From NCBI GenBank assembly GCA_002339125.1, contig DDJQ01000102.1, positions 1 to 17,048 on the forward strand: 17,048 nt of DNA, given 5' to 3'. Source of the DNA: Alteromonadaceae bacterium UBA2620 (GTDB lineage Bacteria > Pseudomonadota > Gammaproteobacteria > Enterobacterales > Alteromonadaceae). The position numbers and the translations under genes are program-made. Positions 1 to 5,351 of the stretch are shown here, in pieces. Below the pieces are notes generated by a model. It did not search any database. It worked only from the letters and a program-made list of their open reading frames with translations, and was not told where the DNA came from. The first letter of the stretch is position 1. The number at the start of each line of letters is the position of its first letter.

Positions 1-494
1 AATTTAGCAGAACATAGCCTTTTTCTAAGTCAGATTCAGTCAAGCTTGTTTGTGAAAAGTCGTTGTACCTGTTCTTATCTGACTATCCGACAGGTCAGAA
101 CCAAGCCGATTTCTATATCATTGCATATCTGTCTAGGGTGCTACTTGCTTTAGATAAAAAGCAGTTGGGCTCTGTTCATTTTGAGCTATACAGTAACGAT
201 GAAAGCTTGATTTCAGCATTTGAGTTTCAGTGCAAGCAATTAGGCGCACCTTTTCAAAGCATCAGAACTAGAGAGAACACAGTTGTTCCAATTGTTAAGC
301 CACAGCAGACACCTCAAAAATCTCCTGAAGACAAGCTTCTTCATGCTTTGAAGTCTCCTCGTGCTTTAGATCCTAGCTTTCAAAAGCAGCTAGGGCTGTC
401 AAAGTCAGATTTTACCAAGGCAATCAATGAGCTTTCCAAGAATAACCAAATCAAGCGCAGTCCTCAGTCCAAGAAAAAATGGGTTAGGTGTTAG
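1..494 (+). pseudogene. PIN-like nuclease domain protein with a C-terminal basic tail, apparently frameshifted and cut by the window edge
   Basis: The readable part is about 143 residues from a TTG at 63. It resembles the C-terminal half of PIN/NYN-like RNase domains: a QNQADF segment, which matches the K/Q-N-x-x-D-F strand of these families, then a strand-turn YSNDESL carrying a second acidic residue. A roughly 60-residue tail follows that reads like a small winged helix and ends in a lysine-rich stretch. The frame is closed by a TAG at 15-17 and has no ATG or Shine-Dalgarno at its start. Frame 1 is open from base 1 through base 63, and adding one A to the A4 run at 55-58 would join the two frames smoothly (FVK|K|SLYLFLSDYP). 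I therefore read it as a 3' fragment with a one-base deletion, or a sequencing error. The PIN-like assignment is by motif only. Confidence 0.45.
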
Positions 495-801
495 TCGGCT
501 GACTTACCGACCTCATTAAAGAGTAATAAATGGCGGTATTCTCCATCGCTACTACTAACCATCAGTGTGTGAATATCGCTGTCCTAAGCTCATTCGGTGG
601 CTACTAGAGTACCTTCTGGTGGTAATTGTACGGGATTAGTGTCTCGGCTCTCGGTGTGCTCTGAACTATATGCTTGCGGTTGAGTTTCTATGGGAGATAT
701 GGGGACTCACTTTGCTTCGGGGGTTTGTCACTTGGTGATTGTGCAAATGCTGCGAAATGAACTGAGAGCTAGGGTTGGGATAGGATCTTTATATTAAATA
801 T

Positions 802-853
802 ATAATAACCAGTACAACAGCTTGCCGTAGGCCGCTGTTGTACTGGTTATTAT
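802..853. repeat. 20-bp perfect inverted repeat (long hairpin) upstream of the Mrr-type gene
   Basis: Arm 802-821 is perfectly complementary to 834-853. The 12-base loop contains a further GCC-GTA-GGC mini-hairpin (824-832), so almost all 52 bases can fold. The flanks are AT-rich on both sides (TTATTATTAATAT after the right arm), so as RNA it would look like a strong bidirectional terminator. As DNA it could extrude as a cruciform or be a dyad operator for the gene starting 66 bp downstream. The structure is certain; the role is not. Confidence 0.8.
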
Positions 854-908
854 TAATATGTTAGTGATTCGGGTGGTGAAATTCAGTGTGCGGGTTTGCA
901 TGAGCTTT

Positions 909-914
909 AAGGAG
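909..914 (+). promoter_or_regulatory. Shine-Dalgarno AAGGAG deciding a GTG start
   Basis: AAGGAG lies 5 nt before the GTG at 920. No ATG alternative with comparable spacing is present, so the endonuclease gene is taken to start at this GTG. Confidence 0.75.
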
Positions 915-919
915 AAAGT

Positions 920-1969
920 GTGAGTAAGATAATTTTGGTTCGAAGCCCAAGTGAATTAATTTCTAAAAATTTAGCTGGGTACGGGTGGGACTGTATTGAG
1001 ATGTCGTCTTTCTCTGACTTTGAAGATTTAATGAAATATGTTGAAGGTGAGCAGATCAATATTGGTCGACAGAGAAATCAAATTTCTCGATTTTTCCATG
1101 CTAAGCCCGGAGATATAGTCGTAGTTCCTGTACATAGAGCTATTGTTATTGGAATTGTTCGAGGCGGAAAGTCTTATGATAAAAATGGCGGCTATGGAGC
1201 TAATTGTATTAACGTCGATTACTTTAAAAATGAACATGGTGAGCCGATTAAAATTCCTCGCGCGAAGTTATCACAGCGATTGGAAAGTCGATTAAAAATC
1301 AGAATGACTATTGCTTCATTGAATGAATTCGCAGATGAAATAGAGGGGTACGTCACTCAGTTAAAAGACAACAACCAAGTCTGTTTTGACAGTATTTTTC
1401 AACAGAAGAAGGATAAACAAGTTGCTGACTTTAAAGAGACTCTACTTTCTAGATTAAGAAATGGCTCGACTACTTTGGCAAGTGGAGGTTATGGCTTAGA
1501 AAGGTTGGTTAAAGAGCTCATGGAGTTGGAAGGATACTCTGCTCATATAGCTGCGAAAAATAAGACCTCAGATATTTCTGATGTCGACATTGAGGCAAGT
1601 CGCACTGACCCGGTATCGAGTAACCGAGTGTTTATCCAAGTTAAGCACCATAGAGGTGAAACTAGTGGGTGGGGGATCCGACAACTAGCTGAGATTGAAG
1701 AAGATGAGCACGTTGATAAATGGCTTATTACGACTGCAACGGTTTCAGACGATACGTTAGAGCTTGCTAAACGTGAGAATGTTTCCGTGATGGATGGAGA
1801 AAAACTGGTTGACTGGATATACGACAGAATCAACGAGTTATCACCGTCGACAAAAGAACAACTTGGAGTTGGGATCTTACCTCAGATAATCTACGATAAT
1901 ACAGATGAAGCTCGTTTTAATAAGCTTGCTATGAATGCCTCTAAGAAGCAGGAGCTTAAAACAGTCTGA
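920..1969 (+). CDS. Mrr-family restriction endonuclease with N-terminal PUA/EVE-like domain (predicted type IV restriction)
   Basis: 349 residues, GTG start with a good Shine-Dalgarno. The C-terminal half (about 170-302) has the layout of the Mrr catalytic domain (PD-(D/E)xK fold): a conserved glutamate in YGLERLVKELM (E194), an acidic pair in SDVDIEA (D221, D223), the QVK signature at 240-242, then a WLITTATVS strand and an MDGEKLVDWI segment as in Mrr proteins. The N-terminal half (about 1-145) contains GDIVVVP (64-70) followed by AIVIGIVRG (74-82), a beta pattern typical of PUA/EVE-like sensor domains that precede nucleases in modification-dependent enzymes. The likely role is cleavage of modified foreign DNA. 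It stands alone with no methyltransferase nearby, which fits type IV. The gene is AT-rich compared with the core, consistent with transfer. The nuclease call is firm; the sensor call is inferred. Confidence 0.82.
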   Translation: MSKIILVRSPSELISKNLAGYGWDCIEMSSFSDFEDLMKYVEGEQINIGRQRNQISRFFHAKPGDIVVVPVHRAIVIGIVRGGKSYDKNGGYGANCINVDYFKNEHGEPIKIPRAKLSQRLESRLKIRMTIASLNEFADEIEGYVTQLKDNNQVCFDSIFQQKKDKQVADFKETLLSRLRNGSTTLASGGYGLERLVKELMELEGYSAHIAAKNKTSDISDVDIEASRTDPVSSNRVFIQVKHHRGETSGWGIRQLAEIEEDEHVDKWLITTATVSDDTLELAKRENVSVMDGEKLVDWIYDRINELSPSTKEQLGVGILPQIIYDNTDEARFNKLAMNASKKQELKTV

Positions 1970-1983
1970 TACATACTGCCAAT

Positions 1984-2027
1984 TAAAAAGCGACATCAAA
2001 TAATATCGAGCTATTTGGCGCTTTTGA
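1984..2027 (+). terminator. Hairpin terminator after the Mrr-type gene
   Basis: AAAAGCG and CGCTTTT form the outer stem and CAAATA / TATTTG the inner stem. The 3' side ends in a T-rich tract. It starts about 15 nt after the stop codon. A second, weaker candidate follows: ACCCCT (2049-2054) / AGGGGT (2084-2089) before a T run at 2095-2100. Confidence 0.55.
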
Positions 2028-2107
2028 TATTAAAATTGCACCAACAACACCCCTCCCGCTACCCGTTAGATCAGCGCCCTCCGAGGGGTTACTCTTTTTT
2101 CAGGCTT

Positions 2108-2803
2108 CTAATTTTTGGTACCGTAATGAGTTACGGCACCAAAATTCGCTTTCAACCACACATCACTCTCCGGCTCGCAAAGGTGGTGCAGTAGAGCTAG
2201 GTTAATCTGGTGGCTGATCACGTTGCCGTTTGGTTTTCCGTTGGCTTTTCTTAAGCCACTCAGTAACAACCCTGTGCACGATTTACCCATTTGCTCCGGC
2301 AAACTGGGCAGGCAAAAAGCTCGGTTTTGCTGTTTGGGGTGCAAGGTAGCTCGCTTTCCTGTTTTAGATAAAGGCGTAATGCACCAAAAGATACTGGCGT
2401 TGGCGGGTGCGTTTGTGTGCAATGTGTTGGTTTGGCTTGTGCAATCCCCATATACCGGTAAAAAATGTGCCGGTAACAAAACCAAGCCGCCTTGCGCGTG
2501 GCCATCAACCTCAGGCAAAGGTAGCCAATATAAGTTGGGCCATTGTTCTGGGCTCTGCCATTTTTCTACGATCACTTGTGCGCCAATGCTATTCAGCCAT
2601 TGGTGAATCGGGCAGCCAGGGTGCGCTTGTTTAACGCGTGGTAACTGAAAAGTCAGCCAGCGGGTTAAGCGTTCGGCTGCATTATCGCACTGGCTTAGTG
2701 CTGGGTAGAGGGTAAACGCGCCATGCCCAACCAATAAATCGACCACCTGCTGTATCCATTCTCTATTCCAATCGTTGTCACTAGCCCATAACACGTCACA
2801 CAT
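2108..2803 (-). CDS. Unrecognised tryptophan-rich protein of the island
   Basis: About 231 residues; I do not recognise the family. The product is soluble-looking, has no signal peptide or membrane segment, and is rich in Trp, His and Pro. Segments such as WLPLPEVDGHAQGGLVLLPAH (about 94-114, minus-strand reading) look like beta-strand core, and the N-terminal QQVVDLLVGHGAFTLYP looks like a helix-strand unit. Start choice: ATG at 2803 is preceded in frame by a GTG at 2806; AAGG lies only a couple of bases upstream, so no start has proper Shine-Dalgarno spacing. Shorter open frames on the opposite strand (2223-2634) look less protein-like. The last codons lie in a near-perfect hairpin (2113-2144). 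Its long divergent leader carries the repeat cluster of 2965-3201. A real but uncharacterised accessory gene is most likely. Confidence 0.55.
   Translation of the reverse strand: MCDVLWASDNDWNREWIQQVVDLLVGHGAFTLYPALSQCDNAAERLTRWLTFQLPRVKQAHPGCPIHQWLNSIGAQVIVEKWQSPEQWPNLYWLPLPEVDGHAQGGLVLLPAHFLPVYGDCTSQTNTLHTNAPANASIFWCITPLSKTGKRATLHPKQQNRAFCLPSLPEQMGKSCTGLLLSGLRKANGKPNGNVISHQINLALLHHLCEPESDVWLKANFGAVTHYGTKN
2113..2144 (-). repeat. 14-bp inverted repeat over the last codons of the unrecognised gene
   Basis: TTTTGGTACCGTAA (2113-2126) pairs with TTACGGCACCAAAA (2131-2144) across a 4-base loop, with one mismatch that becomes a G-U pair on the minus-strand transcript. The stem covers the final dozen codons and is followed by A rather than T on that strand, so it does not look like an ordinary intrinsic terminator. 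mRNA 3'-end protection or a protein-binding site are alternatives. Confidence 0.7.
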
Positions 2804-2992
2804 CACCTTGTTGGTTTTTCATGCCGTCTATTTTCAGTGGTCGGATGCAGACTTGGTGGTGAAATAGATGAAAGAAATGGCCATCAAACTAACCAGTCAA
2901 ATCGGTTTTTGGTTATGGCCGGTGTGCGGCTAACTGTTTGAAATACATCGTCCAATACAGCGCTGTTTGGCTGCGTTCGCCAAGTGTAAAAA

Positions 2993-3008
2993 AATCGAGA
3001 CGCCAAAC
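2993..3008 (+). repeat. 16-base direct repeat, copy 1, with a palindromic extension
   Basis: AATCGAGACGCCAAAC, identical to the copy at 3137-3152. It overlaps a perfect 14-base palindrome (CAAACGATCGTTTG, 3004-3017). Confidence 0.8.
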
Positions 3009-3136
3009 GATCGTTTGCATTCTGGGTTTAAAAAATCAAACGGTTTGGACTTTGGAGTCGAGGTTGGTTTAGGGCGTAAAAAGTACCAAATCTTGCTTTG
3101 AGCCAGTACGGGCAAGGCCTACCAGCGTTGGATTTC

Positions 3137-3188
3137 AATCGAGACGCCAAACAGTAAATGGGCTAATTTCCCTGTTTGGCGTTTCGAT
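3137..3188 (+). repeat. 16-base direct repeat, copy 2, forming a 17-bp stem-loop
   Basis: The second copy of AATCGAGACGCCAAAC starts at 3137. Bases 3138-3154 pair with 3172-3188 over 17 positions, with one G-U wobble if transcribed on the plus strand. The loop has 17 bases (3155-3171). There is no T-run after the stem, so it is not a classical terminator. Confidence 0.75.
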
Positions 3189-3300
3189 CCAAAAGCCAAA
3201 CGGATAGTGGTTTTGGCGTAAGGGTATAAAGGCATGGGGAAGTGTGTGCGCGAACACGCGAATGATTGCCCTGTAAAACCAATCGACAAAAACGCCAACT

Positions 3301-3340
3301 TGGTTTATATTTTTAAAATTATTTTAGTTTTTATAAACCA
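3301..3340 (+). promoter_or_regulatory. Putative operator/promoter of the HTH-ImmA/IrrE gene
   Basis: TGGTTTATA (3301-3309) and TATAAACCA (3332-3340) form a perfect 9-bp inverted repeat flanking a very AT-rich core containing TAAAAT. It ends 9 bp before the ATG at 3350, between the coding start and the repeat cluster. HTH-type antitoxins commonly repress their own promoter through such a dyad, so this is a plausible autoregulatory site. GAGG at 3341-3344 is the ribosome binding site. Confidence 0.5.
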
Positions 3341-3349
3341 GAGGTCTGT

Positions 3350-4402
3350 ATGATTGGAGAGCGCATAAAACGAGCCCGTGCAGCCGCTGGCCTGTCGATG
3401 CAGGCCTTGGGTGAGCAAGTTGGTATTAGTGCCAACATGGTTAAAAAATACGAGCACGACCAGAGTATGCCTTCGTCGGGAGTTTTACTTAAATTAGCGA
3501 CGGCTTTGTCGGTTCGTACTGAATACTTCTTTCGCCCAGCACAGGTGACTTTGGGTGAGGTGGAGTATCGTAAAAAAGCCTCAGCTTCAGCTAAGTTGCT
3601 AAAGAAGATTGAGTCCGATGTGGTTGACCAAGCTGAGCGCTGGTTAGCGCTTAAAAATGTATGGCCAAACTTCCCGATAGCGAGTTTTAACTACCACCCC
3701 GACGTTCCTGTTGTAAGCACTTTAGACGCAGTAGAACAGGTTGCTGCTAAAGTCCGTACTGATTGGCAGTTGGGTATGAATCCATTGCCAGACTTAATCG
3801 ACTTGCTTGAGTCTAAAGGTATTCTGGTGATTGTCAGTAACGTACCCCAAGCCGATAAATTTGATGGGTTACAAGCCAAAATATCAGGGCAGCCAATTGT
3901 TGTTGTGTCCTCTCATTGGCCTGGTTGCCGTCAGCGGTTTACATTGGCGCATGAACTTGGCCACCTTGTTTTACATGGCTTACTAGATGAATCCATTGAC
4001 GAAGAGATGGCCTGCAACCGCTTTGCTTCTGCGTTTTTACTGCCTGAAGTAGGCCTTTTTCAGCATCTAGGAGAGCGACGTTCGAACGTAGACCCCAAAG
4101 AGCTGTATTTCCTGAAACATGAATATGGCCTAAGCATGGCGGCTTGTTTGTATCGCAGTGCCGACCTTGGTGTGATCACCGAAGAGAAAAAACGCCAAAT
4201 ATTTATACAGTTCTCAAAAAACGGTTGGCGTAAGCAGGAGCCAGGGAATCCTTATCCACAAGAACAGACATTATTGTTTGAGCAGTTGGTTTATCGTGCA
4301 TTGGCAGAGGGAATTGTTAGTGAATCCAAAGCCGCTGAGCTGTTACAGATGTCAGTAATGGCATTGCATAAGCAGCGTCAAATGTTGACTGAGGCGGTGT
4401 AA
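3350..4402 (+). CDS. XRE-family HTH protein fused to an ImmA/IrrE-type zinc metallopeptidase domain
   Basis: 350 residues, ATG with GAGG 5 nt upstream. Residues 3-61 form a Cro/C1-type helix-turn-helix (ALGEQVGISANMVKKYE is the recognition region). Residues about 140-245 form the ImmA/IrrE (DUF955) peptidase domain, with the zinc signature HELGH at 201-205 inside RFTLAHELGHLVLH. Downstream, EEMACNRFASAFLLP (218-232) supplies the expected third ligand, a glutamate (E218 or E219). About 120 further residues are mostly helical. The stop codon touches the ATG of the PIN gene (TAAATG), so the two are co-translated. The family sense is a repressor that can be cleaved or can sense stress, paired with a toxin-like or effector nuclease. 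Whether this protein is antitoxin, sensor or protease activator cannot be read from the sequence. Confidence 0.85.
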   Translation: MIGERIKRARAAAGLSMQALGEQVGISANMVKKYEHDQSMPSSGVLLKLATALSVRTEYFFRPAQVTLGEVEYRKKASASAKLLKKIESDVVDQAERWLALKNVWPNFPIASFNYHPDVPVVSTLDAVEQVAAKVRTDWQLGMNPLPDLIDLLESKGILVIVSNVPQADKFDGLQAKISGQPIVVVSSHWPGCRQRFTLAHELGHLVLHGLLDESIDEEMACNRFASAFLLPEVGLFQHLGERRSNVDPKELYFLKHEYGLSMAACLYRSADLGVITEEKKRQIFIQFSKNGWRKQEPGNPYPQEQTLLFEQLVYRALAEGIVSESKAAELLQMSVMALHKQRQMLTEAV

Positions 4403-4882
4403 ATGTATTTGTTGATCAGTGATGCCAATATTCTCATTGATCTCGAAGAAGGCCAATTATTAGAAGTCTTTTTCAATTTGCCTTACCAGTTCAAAGTTCC
4501 AGATGTGTTATTCCACGAGGAGCTAAGCGATCAACATGGCTATTTACTCGAGTTAGGGTTGTTGTTGGGTGAGTTAAGCCCGGAGTCTATGATGTACTCA
4601 TTTGAACTGAGGCAAAAGTATGCTGGCCCTAGCATGAACGATTGCTTTGCACTTGCGTTGGCGAAACAAGAACAGTGTCCATTGCTAACTGGGGATATGG
4701 CGCTTAGGAAGGCGGCTGAAAAAGAAGCGATATTAGTTCAAGGTACGCTATGGGTTGTCGAGCAGCTCGTCACCCATAGTGTATTGTCAGTTGAAGAAGC
4801 TCAAGCTGCCTACGATAAAATGGCAAAAGCTGGTCGTCGCTTACCTTGGGCGCTTGCAAAACAGCGTTTAACCCAATTATAA
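4403..4882 (+). CDS. PIN-domain nuclease, partner of the HTH-ImmA/IrrE protein (candidate toxin)
   Basis: 159 residues. The PIN acidic residues are in their expected order: D7 in LLISDANILI, E39/E40 in VPDVLFHEEL, D80 in SMNDCFALALA and D98 in LLTGDMALRKAA. All are present, so a metal-dependent RNase activity of the VapC type is plausible. The C-terminal 40 residues are helical and end at LAKQRLTQL. It begins directly after the stop of the upstream HTH-peptidase gene with no gap, and has no strong Shine-Dalgarno of its own, which implies translational coupling. HTH-ImmA/IrrE genes next to PIN genes recur in bacterial accessory DNA and are generally regarded as a predicted toxin-antitoxin arrangement. 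Target RNA and mode of control are unknown. Confidence 0.8.
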   Translation: MYLLISDANILIDLEEGQLLEVFFNLPYQFKVPDVLFHEELSDQHGYLLELGLLLGELSPESMMYSFELRQKYAGPSMNDCFALALAKQEQCPLLTGDMALRKAAEKEAILVQGTLWVVEQLVTHSVLSVEEAQAAYDKMAKAGRRLPWALAKQRLTQL

Positions 4883-4901
4883 ACTTTGCATAGCCCCAAT
4901 T

Positions 4902-4918
4902 GCCCCATTCCTTGGGGC
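4902..4918 (+). terminator. GC-rich hairpin after the PIN gene (weak terminator candidate)
   Basis: GCCCCA pairs with TGGGGC around a 5-base loop, 19 nt after the PIN gene stop. No T run follows immediately, so it may terminate poorly or serve another role. Confidence 0.3.
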
Positions 4919-5011
4919 GGTTCACATCCCTCTTATTCACCCTCTGAAGCTCGGCATATCAAGTGTTGCCCCATTGTCCCAACTGCCCACGGTAAGTGAG
5001 CAAATGGCTTG

Positions 5012-5350
5012 TTAGTTTCGCCTGATGGGCCTTTTCGGCATACGGCTGCGTTTGCCATCGAAGAACGCCAATACTCTGAACCAATAGAGCGATTCTTCAT
5101 AACCTAGGCTATACGTTGGGCGTGCAGGCGGGATGAGCCCCAGTTTGCGTCCTAGGCTGACAATCACGTAGAACGTGAGCTTTAGTGTAAGCCAAGAAGT
5201 GAGCACCACGAGTACCATCATGCAATACCGGATAAGCGCGTAGCCTACGCTATGAGGTTGTTCGAGTAAGGCAATGCCAATACACCAGCCAAGTCCTGCC
5301 AGCATGGCTATTGGAAAGGTAATGGGGGCGAGTCGCATCATAAATTGCAT
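5012..5350 (-). CDS. Small two-helix membrane protein coupled to the integrase gene
   Basis: 112 residues from the ATG at 5350. This start is preferred over an upstream in-frame ATG at 5389 because AGGAGGG lies 7 nt before it, inside the last codons of the integrase. Two hydrophobic segments are visible, around residues 7-30 (ITFPIAMLAGLGWCIGIALL) and 37-62, with a basic C-terminus ending RSRMPKRPIRRN. I do not recognise the family. The start codon lies just beyond the integrase stop (5352), so the two are almost certainly one transcript. Its position suggests an island maintenance or accessory role, but nothing in the sequence defines it. It is not an excisionase-like protein. Confidence 0.65.
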   Translation of the reverse strand: MQFMMRLAPITFPIAMLAGLGWCIGIALLEQPHSVGYALIRYCMMVLVVLTSWLTLKLTFYVIVSLGRKLGLIPPARPTYSLGYEESLYWFRVLAFFDGKRSRMPKRPIRRN

Positions 5351-5351
5351 G

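Larger units (their letters stand above)
495..919. other. 425-bp stretch without a credible gene
   Basis: No frame longer than a few tens of codons is open here and none has a ribosome binding site. A short dyad (GTCGG / CCGAC, 494-511) follows the upstream stop codon. The only strong structure is the long hairpin at 802-853, described separately. The segment 520-780 is more GC-rich than the flanking genes and could hold an untranslated RNA or decayed coding DNA, but I see nothing specific. Confidence 0.5.
2807..3349. other. 543-bp repeat-rich non-coding stretch between divergent genes
   Basis: No convincing reading frame. A 16-base direct repeat, AATCGAGACGCCAAAC, occurs at 2993-3008 and 3137-3152. 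Its near-exact inverse lies at 3172-3188, making a 17-bp stem-loop. The heptamer GCCAAAC (either strand) occurs at 2965, 3002, 3146, 3174 and 3195, with GTTTGG again at 3043. A perfect 14-base palindrome, CAAACGATCGTTTG, lies at 3004-3017. The last 50 bases are an AT-rich promoter/operator zone for the HTH gene. This clustering is typical of a protein-binding locus (origin, transfer origin, operator array) or a structured RNA, but no specific identity can be given. Confidence 0.6.

Noticed and set aside
2223..2634. Two overlapping plus-strand open frames of 75-127 codons
   Set aside because: They lie opposite the longer minus-strand frame, have no ribosome site, and their translations look like arbitrary low-complexity reading rather than protein.
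2993..3188. Possible CRISPR array
   Set aside because: Only two copies of the 16-base repeat plus one inverse copy, with unequal spacing of 144 and about 35 bases, and no cas genes.
2930..3188. Possible integron attC sites
   Set aside because: The core GTTRRRY and RYYYAAC ends do not fit at the right places around the hairpins, and there is no integron integrase.
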